From Chamaelirium japonicum (Eukaryota; Streptophyta; Magnoliopsida; Liliales; Melanthiaceae), in the NCBI GenBank assembly GCA_947650365.1, contig OX393549.1, positions 79,651,533 through 79,715,532 on the forward strand: a DNA stretch of 64,000 nt. Direction: 5' to 3'. The notes beneath the pieces are model-generated. The model did no database searches. It was not told where the DNA came from and worked only from the letters and a program-made list of their open reading frames with translations. Position 1 is the first letter of the stretch; each line of letters starts with the position of its first letter. Shown in pieces: positions 1-13,963 of the stretch. A program made the position numbers and the translations under genes.

Positions 1-1898
1 ACATTAATAAAGATGACTTTGGTTATTGCTTTAATTAGAATACTACTTTGGTATATGTTAATACACATATAATAAAAGGACCTTAGGGAACACAGTAGGC
101 CACTGAGGCGCATGGTGGATTCATGCTTGGGAGACCCAGTGGACCAGTTCTGTGTAGACCTAGAAGTAGTTCACAGTTTTGGTGATGCCGGTCGCTTCAC
201 CGAGAATAAGCTGTTGGCAGGTAGAGGATGTAGTGAAGTCTCCACCACGGGAACGTGAGATTCCCATTCACCTGACCAAGCATGATGATCGTGTTGAACA
301 AGAGCCAAGACGGTGCATAGTTTAGTGATTCAGATACTGGTGCATAAACCATCTTACTACTATAGATAATATATCCTTAACCCTGAGGGACCATGTACAC
401 TGGGCCAACCAGTTGTGTGGTGCTTTGATGTGCCAACATGTGCGAACCTTCCATAGTCCAATACCACGGTTCGTTGGGTTACCCGGCTGGTGCTTGAGTG
501 ACATGTAATCCCTACAGGTTATCCGACGTCCAGTATTGGATGGGTGCGCTTTGATGAGTCAATCTATCCACACAGTTAACCCAGGCCTGGTGGTTGTCAG
601 TATGACTGACGATGTTCCGGATGCTAGGCATAATACCGGAAGGTGTGTGGTGTTATAGATGACAAGTCATCAATTCCTAGTCAGATGATCGATCGGGATC
701 TGACGGTGCTCCCTACCGCCCAAGTCATATCATGGCACCAGTAATAGGAGGGACTAAGGATTATCGGAGTATAGTAGAGAACAGGGTTACGTGGGAGTAA
801 CATAAGTTTAGGATCACTAGAGTTCAACTCGCGTCGCACTCTGGGTGGCTACGCGGGTTAATTGGATTAGGGCTGATTAACGGAACTTTCGGTGTGTCAC
901 CGGAATAATTAATCAAGGATCCGGTTGGAGCTAGAGATCCCGAACCCTGAAGGTTCCACCCTGTCGTTGCGTATAGGAATTGTTCCCCGAATTGGTTGGA
1001 TACGTTGGATGTGAAGTAGCGCGATGGAGCGCAAGCCTGGAGCCTAAGAACCTAATTCACATGTATTAGGGGCCGTAGGGGTATTTTGGTAAATACTGAA
1101 ATATGGCTCAGAATATATTGAATATGGATCTTAGAATGAGCGGAATAATTCCAGGAGCTCATAGGCGCTAACGGAACTCGATTCCAAGTAGCGCACCTCA
1201 CTCACTCTCTCTTTCAGTTTTTCACTTTTCGTGAAGGACTTTTTCGTCTAGGCTTCACGATAGACACTTGAAAACCCTAAAAACCGCCCCCTCTCATCCC
1301 TATCTACTAGGGGCCGGCCCTAGCTTGCTTGGAGCACTAGGAGACCGGCCCTGTAAGAGGTAGAGAGAGGGAGGGGCCGGCCCTAGCTCTCCCCCTCTCC
1401 TAATACCCGAACTCCCTCCCCTTTCTCCCTCTCTAAGGTTTCGGCCAAGGAAGAAAGAGGAAAAAGGAGGAAGGAAGGAGAAGGAAGAAGAGAGAAAGAG
1501 AAGGAGGAGATCTACTAGCACGCCGTCGTCTTCGCAACGAATTCCTCCGTCGGCTCGTAGTCCTTGCACTCAGAGACGGGGCTTTGAGGATTCCTCAATT
1601 CGCAAAAGACAAGGTGCTATCCGGCAGCTTCCCTTACGATTCAAGTGCGGTTCTTCATCGTTCCGTTCTCTCTGGATCATAGATCCATAAGGTATGATGA
1701 TTCTAAACACCTAACTAGATGCATGCATGTCTTCCGTAGATCGTAGTACGCCTCTAGGGTGTCCGCACATATGCTAATATCATAGATTTGCATGTAGATT
1801 GTTTTGTAGAATTAATTGTAATGAAACATACACCGTATGATCTTTGGATCTATCTTTTGCTTCCGCTGCGACTCTGATAAGCGGATCCAATTCCAACA
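1..1898. mobile_element. LTR-retrotransposon-like fragment (possible LTR end)
   Basis: No gene is visible here. The stretch has a leader-like layout: a GC-rich block with two GGCCGGCCCT boxes near 1310-1390, a purine-rich tract at 1440-1510, and an end at 1890-1898 reading TTCCAACA followed by GT. That end resembles the junction of a copia-type LTR with a primer binding site, but the binding site is absent because a CCCGAC-repeat element follows at once. I infer a solo or broken LTR; no second copy lies in the window, so the left border and family are unknown. Confidence 0.35.
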
Positions 1899-2208
1899 GT
1901 GTCGACCCGACCCGACCCGACCCGAGCCAACCCGAACTGACCCGACCCAACCTGAACCAACCTGACCCAACCCGGCCCAATCCGACCTGTCTGACCCAAC
2001 CCGACAGGTTCACATGGGTTATGTTGACCCAACCCAAGCCAACCCGACATGACTTGTTTGGTAAACGGGTTAAATGGGTCGGGTCGGGTCAGGTTTGGGT
2101 TTAAGTTTTTGACCCGTTTATTAAACGGGTCGGGTTCGGGTTAGGTGTTTTGCCCTTATACCTATGTCCCGACCCGACCCGACCCGACCCGACCCATTGC
2201 CACCCCTA
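1899..2208 (-). mobile_element. hAT-like non-autonomous element, GGGTCGG type, left end lost
   Basis: The right border reads CCCATTGCCACCCCTA, the inverted form of a terminus starting TAGGGGTGGCAATGGG. The interior is nearly all CCCGAC/GGGTCGG units and aligns in reverse orientation with the element at 2734-3155, including a shared stretch around GTATAAGGGCAAAACACC. No matching terminus is found on the left, so this copy is truncated or was joined to the preceding LTR-like end. Open frames across it are repeat artefacts. Confidence 0.6.
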
Positions 2209-2725
2209 ATTTTAATAATAACTGGTTGGGGGCTGCCTAACCCTCCCTCCTCTTAGAGGGGTTCTAAAAAAAAAAAATTGCCATATCATGCTACACAAGA
2301 GTGATTAGTGGAGAAAGACTCGGCGCTCTCTTGCTAACCTAAAGTTTGCTGGGTCTGGCTGAGTCAACTGCTCTCCAACTTGAAAAATGATTCGTAGTGA
2401 TCAATCAAAAGACCCAAAGTTAGTCTCCCTTCAATTAGAATTCAAGGCATTGCCACCTCATGGCATGATGGCGCCTTAGCTGACGAAAGTTCGATCCATC
2501 GACTTAGAAGTCCGCCGACGGTGCATACTTTATTTTCTCGGAAGGGATTAATTATTAATACACCCATGATTATAATAATAATCAAGTATATGGCTGCCCC
2601 TTGTCCTCCTCCAATCGATTTCGCAACGAATGACTTAAAATAGTCGCTCTGAACCACGGAATCATCGGGGTCCACATGTCTTCACCCGTTTGATCATCCG
2701 GCCCTTACGAGAAAAGCCCCCTAGG
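2209..2725. other. Intergenic, no gene seen
   Basis: Mixed-composition sequence with no recognisable coding similarity, flanked by two inverted copies of the same hAT-like family. A poly-A run lies at 2267-2277. Confidence 0.4.
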
Positions 2726-2733
2726 GTTCACCC

Positions 2734-3155
2734 TAACTGTGGCAATGGGTCGGGTTCGGGTCGGGTTGAGACATTAGTATAAGGGCAAAACACCCAACCC
2801 GAACCCGATCCGTTTAATAAACGGGTCAAAAACTTAAACCCAAACCCGACCCGACCCGTTTACTAAACGGGTTGAGTTGTGTCGGGTTGGGTTGGGTCAA
2901 CAAAACCCATGTAAACCTGTCGGGTTGGGCCAAGACAGGTCGAATTGGGCCGGGTTTGATCGAGTTGGGTCTGGTTGGCTCGGATCCATTTGTTAAACGG
3001 GTCAAATCGGGTTACAAGTACAAACCCGAACCCGACCCATTAAATAAACGGGTCAATCGGGTCGACCCGTTTATGATCCGAACCCGTTTAGGCCAAACCC
3101 AAACCCGCTAACTTCGGGTCGGGTTGACGGGTCGGGTTAAGGATTGCCACCCCTA
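2734..3155 (+). mobile_element. hAT-like MITE, GGGTCGG type, with 8-bp target duplication
   Basis: The left end reads TAACTGTGGCAATGGGTCGG and the right end is the inverted form of TAGGGGTGGCAAT. The flanks are GTTCACCC at 2726-2733 and GTTCACCA at 3156-3163, an 8-bp target duplication with one difference, as expected for hAT transposition. The 422-bp interior is made of GGGTCGG and its complement, and short AAACGGGTC boxes. It has no coding capacity. Confidence 0.8.
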
Positions 3156-3579
3156 GTTCACCAGACAACAATCTAAAACCGTCCATAAAGACAAAAATAA
3201 CAGATGTCAATGACCGGACCCATGCGACTAAGTTAAGGGCTTTATTTTGTCTTTGGATGCAAGAAAACACCCTCAAGAAGCATTAGAGAACCAGAATAAA
3301 CGCAAGGGTGCTCCAATCATTCGGTCTAAAAAACTTGTTACCCACTATAAGAAGGCCCCACCGTGTCTACCATAATATATGCATATGCCGGGGGATGCTT
3401 TAATGAAGCTGCTTGATCTCATCCATATTACATTCAATCTGACTGCTCTTTTTCTTTTTTGTCCAGGGTTCTGATCTGAAATGAGACCTGTTCGTGTCCT
3501 TATTGTACGTAAGTTGGAAATTGTTCTAGATACTGCGATCACTAAGTCCCCCTAAAAAAATAAATCAGTTGGTTACAAG
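3156..3579. other. Intergenic, no gene seen
   Basis: Unremarkable sequence without coding similarity or repeats that I recognise. Confidence 0.4.
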
Positions 3580-3741
3580 CTTCAATGGGGAGGCCCTATT
3601 AGGGACGCCACACCGGCACCCTTGGATGGGTTTTTTGTCGGGTGCACTAGCCAATGAGCCGCACCGTGCCCCATTTCACACTCCATCGGAGGGTTTAGTC
3701 GTTCAGACTTGGCGTCCCTAACAGGGACGGCTCCATTGAAG
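3580..3741. mobile_element. Small foldback MITE
   Basis: The ends are imperfect inverted repeats of about 31 bp, starting CTTCAATGG and ending CCATTGAAG, each containing an AGGGACGCCA box. The core is about 100 bp. No convincing target duplication was found, so the superfamily is unassigned. Confidence 0.55.
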
Positions 3742-4388
3742 TATTCCTCTCACATTGCATAGCGCCTTATCAAATGTAGGGAAATGCTTTTTTAAAAAAA
3801 ACTTACAATTCCCGCGACAATACAATAAACTTACAAACTTTCGAATTTTCGGCAATTTTATGAAATACTTAAGCATATCGGGGTTACAAAAGTTTTTAGG
3901 ATTAATGTGGCCAAGGTCCCTAACAACATATCAATTGGGGTGAAAAAGATGGGCATAAGATTCATTTTGCCTAAGGTCCCTCGTCAAGAGTTCGGTGCGG
4001 TGAAAGGGGTGCCAAAAACCTTAAAATATCCTCACCCCTTTTCTCCGATTTCTCTCGAGCAAAGGTCACGAGCGTGATTAGTGGTGGCGGAGGCGAGCAA
4101 GAGCAGCGGCAGTGGTGGCGAGCGCAAGCAACGATGACGAAGGTGAGCGACCATGTCGGAGTCAGGCACGAGCAGCGGAGGTGGCGGCGGCGGGCGGGAG
4201 CAGTGGGCTCTGAGTCACAGCTGCCCGTTTTCGCCTTGGCGGTAGCGAACAACAGAGACAACCGGCTATAGATATTAGGTTTTAGGGTTCGGTTTAGGAT
4301 TTCTAGGTATAGGGTTTGGTTCAGTTTTAAAAAAGAATGGCTTGTGAGGGGTAGTTTTGTCCACAAGGTTATCTAACCTTTAGGCTAA
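3742..4388. other. Repeat-derived region with GC-rich core and TTTAGGG-like motifs
   Basis: A GGT/GGC-rich block at 4075-4215 is followed by GGTTTTAGGGTTCGGTTTAGG at about 4278-4298. The same combination, inverted, occurs near 34140-34600 in the window, including a shared GGGACCTTAGG box. This suggests two copies of one repeat, possibly carrying a captured first-exon-like fragment. No gene can be supported. Confidence 0.3.
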
Positions 4389-5049
4389 AGTGTTTCAAAA
4401 AACATGCCTCAAGGTGCGCCCAGGGCGTGCCCCAGGGCGGGGCGATCCTAAAATGCCCACAGTGGCTCAATCTGGGGCTTTTTTTATCTGTGGGGCTTAC
4501 GCTCGAACCATTGGGGCATACGCCCCGAACACTCGGGCACGTCTTTTACGCCCCAATGGCCTGGGTTTACGCCCCACTGAAATTTGTCTGTATAGTTAAA
4601 AAAAAAATAATTTGATTGCCACCGTGTGATCTTTTATATGCGTCTTACTCTTTTGGATGATGATTATGATATTTTTGGATACTAAAGTTGTTTTAAATTG
4701 GTTCTATATCATTTATGGAATGATTGAATCCAGAGAATATAAACATATATAGTTTGAATTGTGGTTAGAAACTTAGAATTAGATCTTAAATGATATTGAA
4801 AGACAATGACAAGTTATTTTAATTATCGTTTTTTATATAGTTGTGATTTAACAACCATGTTTGTAGGCTTAAATGTTTTGTTTGCTTATAATATTTTTTT
4901 TATTTTATTTATTTTTAATCTATTTTTTTTATTATATATATATATATATATATTAAATTAAATTAAAAATTTAAAAATTTGTGGGGCTTACGCCCTGCCC
5001 CACAACAGGCAAAACACCCCGCCTTACACCCCCGCCTCTGAAAACACTT
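4389..5049. mobile_element. hAT-like element, GGGGCG/ACGCCCC type
   Basis: The ends are inverted: GTGTTTCAAAAAACATGCC on the left against the inverted GTGTTTTCAGAGGCGGGG on the right. Both subterminal regions are packed with GGGGCGT or ACGCCCC units, with an AT-rich core of about 400 bp. The flanking GGCTAAA (4383-4389) and GGCTAAA (5050-5056) suggest a target duplication that overlaps the border by a base or two. A diverged relative lies at about 40475-41155. Confidence 0.6.
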
Positions 5050-8534
<3,485 letters not shown>

Positions 8535-8568
<34 letters not shown>

Positions 8569-8632
8569 TAGATAGATAGATAGAAAACCTTCTTGTTTGT
8601 GTGTGTGTGTGTGTGTTGGGGGGGGGGGGGGG
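8535..8632. repeat. (TA)n, (GATA)n, (TG)n and poly-G run
   Basis: Short tracts follow one another: TA to 8565, GATA to about 8583, TG at 8598-8615 and a run of 15 G at 8617-8631. Confidence 0.95.
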
Positions 8633-8668
8633 AGGGAGAGGGGATAATGGACGCCTATTTTTTTTAAA

Positions 8669-8920
8669 GGGACTTAGAGGTTGTTTGGTTGCTGTGCAAA
8701 TGATGCGCATGCATCTGTTTGCACATATGACATGTGTAATTAAAATTTTATGTATTTAGGTAAAATTTTATTTGCATAATTTTATGTGCAAAAGATGTAC
8801 AAATCTAGCAAGTGCGCGTCTATTTACACACCTCACACCCTACTAACCAAACAATCCTAAACTGTTTGCACATGTGTTTTCAAAATCATAGGCTGAAACA
8901 TAGCAACCAAACAAGCTCCC
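8669..8920. mobile_element. Foldback MITE with GTTTGGTTGCT termini
   Basis: The left end GAGGTTGTTTGGTTGCT matches the inverse of the right end AGCAACCAAACAAGCTC. Further inner inverted motifs (GTGCAAA/TTTGCAC) lie between. Such TTGTTTGGTTG termini are common among plant hAT-like MITEs; no clean target duplication was found. Confidence 0.55.
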
Positions 8921-9079
8921 GTGATAACATTCCGTTAAGTGTAATTCCTGACAAAAAGGTTCTCATGTTATAGATCTAAATTAAAAGATCAAATTGTATT
9001 AAGTTCAACGGCTGGCAAAAAGACACATATGCCCATTAATAGTTGTCATATTTATCAAATTACCATTCCAACTAAAGAT

Positions 9080-9535
9080 GTTGCTCCCTCACAGTTTCGA
9101 CACCAATAACAGAATCACTATAGCAGCTACAATGGTTTCACTATAGTTGCTACAGTGATTTTCGTTATGGCTGCTACAGGAATTTCTTCGTGACTGCTAT
9201 AGTGAAATCATTGTACCAATGAGTATCATTTCAAATCACTGTAGCTATACAGTGAAATCACTGTAACAGTTATATATGGTAATTTTCATGTAGCTATACA
9301 GTGATTTAAAATGATACTTAATTTTTTGAGTACTATTTGAAATGATACTTAATTTTCTGAGTTCCATTTTGAAATGATACTCAATTTTTTTAGTATTATT
9401 TTGTATTTTTGAGTACCATGTTAAATCACTATAGCTGCTACTGTGATTCACCATGGTTGCTACAATGATTTTCTGATATTCAAATATGCCAAATGGTACT
9501 CAATGCTACAGTGATTTTATTGTAGCAACCACGGT
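9080..9535. repeat. Degenerate repeats built on CACTGTAGC/GCTACAGTG
   Basis: CACTATAGC, GCTACAGTGA and related words recur in both orientations through the stretch, together with a threefold AATGATACT(T/C)AATTTT(T/C)TGAG unit at 9319-9415. Probably an old palindromic repeat array. No gene. Confidence 0.6.
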
Positions 9536-9905
9536 AAGGGGTGTAGGTGGGGGCAAAGGGGGTTTCGACAAGTGGAAGGAGGGGTTGGGGGGGTTCCGGC
9601 GAGTAATGAGGGAGATGGGCGAGTAATGAGGGAGATGAAAAAGAAGATACAATGTGTGAGGAACGAAGGTGGGGCGGAACGGGTTCCGACATATGGGAGG
9701 AGGGGTTGGAGGGGGTTTTGGCGAGTGAAGAGGAAGAGAAAAATAAAGTGACAATGTGTGAGGGATGAAGGTGGGGCGAAAGGGGTTCCGACCAGTGGGA
9801 GGAGGGGGTGGAGAGAGTTCTGGCAAGGGTATGGGAGAAGAAAATGAAGAAGTAAGGTGTGAGGGACGTGCGGAGGGGGTTCCGGTGAGTGGGAGGTGTT
9901 GGAGT
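9536..9905. repeat. Minisatellite, unit about 125 bp, about three copies
   Basis: Units contain GGGGTTCCGAC, GTGGGAGGAGGGG, GGCGAGT and a TGTGAGGGACGAAGGTGGGG box. A further unit continues after the hAT-like insert, at 10484-10575, showing that the insert landed inside the array. Proline-rich minus-strand frames here are artefacts. Confidence 0.75.
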
Positions 9906-10475
9906 TAGGGGTGAGACTTGGGCGGGTTGAAGGGTCTGCCCATGCCCAACCAGACTTGCACAAACCTTAACCCGTTTTGCCCATGGAACCCGGGGAAGCC
10001 CAACCTGTGCTTGTCCATTCTAGTTGTTCGGGTTGCTCAGGGTGCCTAATTTGCAAAATAATGTGCGGGTTGGGCGGGGTGGGTGGGTTACCCAATTAGA
10101 AATGCTTGCCAACTTAAATAGATGGAAAAACCCAACAGATTTTTGAATTGCATAAAAAAAAATTGGATTTGCATAACGGAAACTTAAAGTCCAACCCATA
10201 TCCTCACATATCTCAAACGAATTCTTAGCATTCAACATCAAACAACCAACCTTTGATTTCCATAAGAAAACTACCAATGCATTCAACCATAGTGTGTCAC
10301 TTCCTCAGGTTCCTCGTGTTGGGAAGATCGGTGCCCAAACATGTCTAAATTGAAATCAGGTTGATCTTTTTTAGTCCAAACTCGTCCAAGTTTTTAACCA
10401 GCTTTGCCCATGTTTGTGCATTGTTTGGGTTGGGCAGGTCGAGTTCGGGTTAGACCTGCCCAAGTCCCACTTCTA
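9906..10475. mobile_element. hAT-like element with perfect 8-bp target duplication GTTGGAGT
   Basis: The left end TAGGGGTGAGACTTGGGC matches the inverse of the right end, TAGAAGTGGGACTTGGGC. GTTGGAGT occurs at 9898-9905 and again at 10476-10483. Subterminal parts carry GGGTTGGGCAGG-type words. Its interior (ACCCAATTAGAAATGCTT) is shared, inverted, with the element at 21541-22197, so both are one family. Confidence 0.85.
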
Positions 10476-10483
10476 GTTGGAGT

Positions 10484-10575
10484 AGGTTTCGGTGAGTAAA
10501 GAGGGAGAGTAAAAGAAAGAGGTGAGGTGTGACGGGCCATGGTGGGGGGCAGAGGGGTTCCAGTAAGATAAGGGC
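10484..10575. repeat. Continuation of the 125-bp minisatellite
   Basis: GTAGGTTTCGGTGAGT, the GAGGGAGAGTAAAAG box and GGCAGAGGGGTTCC match units at 9536-9905. Confidence 0.65.
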
Positions 10576-11616
10576 AAATGGGCACACTGATACATTTACC
10601 ATTTTAAAAAATCACAACATCATAATCCATTTTAAATGAACCGTTGTAGTGTTAAAAATATGGAAAATAATAAGCCTTTTTGTAAACAAACAAATAAAAT
10701 TATCCTCTTAATCAAATGGATTTGTTTCATGGGACCTAACAATCATTTTCCTTTTTTCATATGGGATTTCATTTTGCAACCAGTGACTAAGACACCGCAC
10801 ACAGGCGGAAACCGTCACCCACCGGCAGCCGAAACCATCTTCGCTGGCAGCAAAGAGGACAAAGCACAAAAAAGGAGAATTACAGACACACAACAAAAGG
10901 GAAACAAACCCAATAAATAACCAAACCCATGATCGGGTCATCACCACCATCTTCGGCAGTCGGGAAGGAAGGAGGGTTTGCAAACTCACACCACCTGCCG
11001 TCGATCGCCGCTCCGAGACCTGCGCCGTCGGCTAGGGGAGGCAATCTGGACATCCACCGATGCTAACAAAGGGGGCCAGGGCCAGATTTGACGCTCCAGC
11101 TGGATTCGACGGAGAACCACGCCCCCATTGCAAAGTGGACGCCGATGATCAGAGCAGTTGTTGCAGCCGCAAATCCGACAGGACAAAGACAAAATTTGGC
11201 ACCGGAGGAGCCCCTATCTATACGGGGGACGATCTAGGGCCAGATCCACCCCACGAGAGCACCGATCCCATGGTCCCGGTCTCCCCGAGCCACCACCGGC
11301 ATCCGAGGAGGCCAAGAGGGTACGACGAAACCCTAACCTCCGGGAGGAAAAAAAGACTCACATACACTCGATCCCGATCATCAACGCCACCGAGTGGGTC
11401 ACACGTGTCCAGGCCCAACCAACAGCCATAACCGACTGGTGAAATCTATGTCTGTCCTGATCGTGGACACCTTGACTTGCATCACACACATCCCCAACAA
11501 TGGTTAATTGTCCTTCACCTGCTCGACCCGCTGTTCTGCATCGCGCTGATATGAGGAAGTGAAAAATGATTCAAATATATCACATCTTGTGTTTTATACT
11601 CTATTATTTATCGTCT
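10576..11616. other. Intergenic with GC-rich, exon-like patch; no gene supported
   Basis: The region 10920-11440 is GC-rich and open in several frames (for example 11060-11431 +), like a first exon or a retroelement leader. No domain, splice pattern or family is recognised. It could be a captured gene fragment. Confidence 0.3.
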
Positions 11617-11624
11617 CTCACGGT

Positions 11625-12100
11625 TTGGGCTGGCAATTTCGGACCCGACACGGCACACCCGACACGAAGTTAGCGGGTCTGGGTCAGGGCTAAACGGGTT
11701 CGGGTCATAAACGGGTCGACACGATAGACCCGTTTAACAAACGGGTCGGGTCCGGGTTTAGGGTCTGGACACGGTAGACCCGGGAAGACCCGTTTAGTAT
11801 TCAACGGGTCGTGTCGTGTCGGGTTGGGTCTACCCGCAATCCGATACTATAATATATAATACCAGCGGGTCTTTCGGGTCAGGTCGGGTCGAGTCGGATT
11901 GGGTCAACTGAATAGTCCCGGGTGATAAACGGGTCTTACCGGGTCTACCGGTTTATTAGCGGGTCGGGTACGGGTTTAGGATCTAGACACGATTAGTTAA
12001 ACGGGTCGGGTCCGGGTCCGGGTCCGGGTCTGGGCTTTTGGACACGAACCCGACTAGACACGACACGAACCCGACACGACCAGACCCATTGCCACCCCTA
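11625..12100. mobile_element. hAT-like element, GGGTCGG type, perfect TSD CTCACGGT
   Basis: The left end TTGGGCTGGCAATTTCGG corresponds to the inverse of the right end CCATTGCCACCCCTA. CTCACGGT is present at 11617-11624 and 12101-12108. The 476-bp interior is filled with AAACGGGTC and GACACG words. A diverged relative lies inside the Helitron at about 30985-31440. Confidence 0.85.
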
Positions 12101-12108
12101 CTCACGGT

Positions 12109-12930
12109 CAGGGGCAGGGCTGATATCCTTGTAATGAATTGGAGGCCTTCGTGCATAAGCAAAATCACGATAATTTTTGACGGAGTTGCCTTTCGAAATC
12201 CGACCAGAGCTAGCACAAGGTTGGTTACTAGGAAGACAAAACGATCGATCCTACGCTCAGTATCCATCTCAAGACTTAACTGGTACAAGTGGATGAGATC
12301 CAATAAAAAAATAGGTAGGGGTCCAGGCCAAACCCCCCTCCAATAAAAGATGTTTGTAAAAAAAACTACACTAGAGGTTGAGCTCATAGCCATGCGTGAA
12401 CATTTCCGAGCAACACTCGCTGTACAGTCAAGAAACAAGATGCAGACTCAAGGAGACTCGACGATCACAATTGCCAAACTGCATAACTTCAATGACGATG
12501 ACCCGTAATTGAAATATTGCCGAAATACGCTTGTCCTGCTATGAAGGAAGCAAGTCGGGAGGATTGGCTAGTCGATAACGCAAAACACTTTAGTTCACAT
12601 ATAGTTAGGGATTCCGACTTCCTCGGAGCCTTCCATTTTAGGGCAAGCAATGCTATTCTGCCAACCACTTTGCTAACTTTTCACTGCCAACTTGACGTCG
12701 CATCCAATCACAGCGGTTGTTTTCACCCATAAGTTGCGGCTGAGGTCCCGACTGGGTACAACGGACAGCTGTGATCATCCCACGTTGGCACTTGGGTTGG
12801 CAGCATAGTATTTTCCATTTAAGGATGGTCCTAGATTGTTACTTGGGTTGGCAACATAGTATGTTTCCGTTTCTGGTCCCAGATTGTTACTTGTTTGTTA
12901 TCGTAATTTGGCAAAAGGAAAAAAAAAAAA
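12109..12930 (+). pseudogene. Possible retroelement fragment (RNase H-like), weak
   Basis: On the + strand at 12372-12500 a short peptide with the order ELIAMRE ... QTQGDSTITIA recalls the RNase H-like end of plant non-LTR elements (an ELLAMREAL-like start and EGDS-like second motif). The frame is soon closed by stops. The rest of the stretch shows no recognised coding sequence. A duplicated word TTGGGTTGGCA(G/A)CATAGTAT occurs near 12790 and 12843. Confidence 0.25.
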
Positions 12931-12938
12931 AAAAAAGG

Positions 12939-13193
12939 GTTATTTTGATTTTGCCTCCCAAGTTTTACCTTAAATTAGACTTTACCCCCTATCTTTTTAT
13001 TAATTAGACTTTACCCCCAAAACTAACTGTTCCGTCAGCTCACCGTCTAAGAGAAAGGGTGAGCTGACGGAAAAGAAATAAAGTTTTGAAGAGTGAGCTG
13101 ACGGAACAGTTAGTTTTGGGGGGTAAAGTCTAATAAATGAAATATGAGGGGTAAATTCTAATTCAAGGCAAATTTGGGGGGCGAAGTAAAAAC
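12939..13193. mobile_element. Foldback MITE in the MADS-gene upstream region
   Basis: Arms of more than 100 bp pair across 12939-13060 and 13080-13193, with matched words TTAGACTTTACCCCC, AAAACTAACTGTTCCGTCAG and AGCTCACC. The loop region holds a second GAGCTGACGG copy. It ends about 390 bp before the putative TATA element of the MADS gene, so it may sit in or next to the promoter. Confidence 0.75.
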
Positions 13194-13580
13194 AACCCAA
13201 AAAAACAAAAATCAGCGGATGGGGAAGTGCACGGTGCGTGGTGAGCACGGCCCCCACCGGGAGTTTTTATGCGGTTCGCGGGTCCGTATTATATTCTGCA
13301 CACGTGTCACGGCTCCGCCTTTTCGGGAGGGGACAGTTTGGTCATTAAGAGAAAGTCCGGGGTGGCCGGGTGGGCTCGACTCCCAACGTTGCCAAAATTA
13401 GATGTACCTAAAGTCCACCACGCGTCAGGGATCTATATGGCAGGCGGCGCTACCGGAAGACCGAGGAATAATTAAAAGCTACGCATATTAAAAAGCCCCG
13501 TAACCGGTTGCCCCGATCGGAAACGACCTGCTACCGCCGGTTGCAAGGGGGGGAAGAAACCCACTCCTCGCTTCCCGTCT

Positions 13581-13588
13581 TATAAGAG
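13581..13588 (+). promoter_or_regulatory. Putative TATA box of the MADS-box gene
   Basis: TATAAGAG lies 201 bp before the start codon, after a GC-rich stretch. A start site some 30 bp downstream would give a 5' leader of about 170 nt. Position and sequence fit a plant TATA element; no transcript data are available. Confidence 0.55.
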
Positions 13589-13669
13589 ACCGCGAAGCCT
13601 ACCAACCACCACCACCGACTGAAGGCAGTGGAGCGAGTTCTCAGTAGATTCCATCAGGGAAATCAGAGG

Positions 13670-13723
13670 TCTCTCTCTCCTCTCTCCTCTCTCCTCTCTC
13701 TTCCTCTCTCTCTCTCTCTCTCT
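13670..13723 (+). repeat. (CT)n pyrimidine tract in the predicted 5' leader
   Basis: CTCTCTCCTCTC and (CT)n just upstream of the MADS start codon. Pyrimidine-rich leaders are common in plant genes of this type. No in-frame upstream ATG precedes the start in this leader. Confidence 0.8.
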
Positions 13724-13781
13724 GATCGATCGGTTGATCATCTGATTCCTTGGTCAGATCTGAGAGAGGATCGATCGATCG

Positions 13782-13963
13782 ATGGGGAGGGGGAAGATCG
13801 TGATCCGGCGGATCGACAACTCGACGAGCCGGCAGGTGACGTTCTCAAAGCGGAGGAGCGGGCTGCTGAAGAAGGCGAGGGAGCTGTGCATCCTGTGCGA
13901 CGCCGAGGTCGGGCTCGTCATCTTCTCCAGCACCGGGAGGCTCTACGAGTTCTCCAGCACCAG
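13782..13963 (+). CDS. MADS gene exon 1 (MADS domain)
   Basis: It encodes residues 1-60 plus two bases of codon 61. The start ATG is preceded by GATCGATCGATCG and opens with MGRGK, the invariant type II MADS start. The donor is AG|GTCACA. The SAM-like/DNA-contact helix (residues 13-39) is intact; [11 protein letters not shown] differs from the common [11 protein letters not shown] at one residue. Confidence 0.96.

Noticed and set aside
1780-3111. Frames in all registers with Thr-Arg-Pro or Gly-Trp-Val repeats
   Set aside because: Translations of CCCGAC/GGGTCGG words in hAT-like elements.
9506-9963. Proline-rich minus-strand frames of up to 148 codons
   Set aside because: The sequence is a 125-bp minisatellite interrupted by a hAT-like element.
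11060-11442. Overlapping GC-rich frames of about 94-123 codons
   Set aside because: No domain, no splice-consistent extension, and open in several registers as expected of GC-rich DNA.
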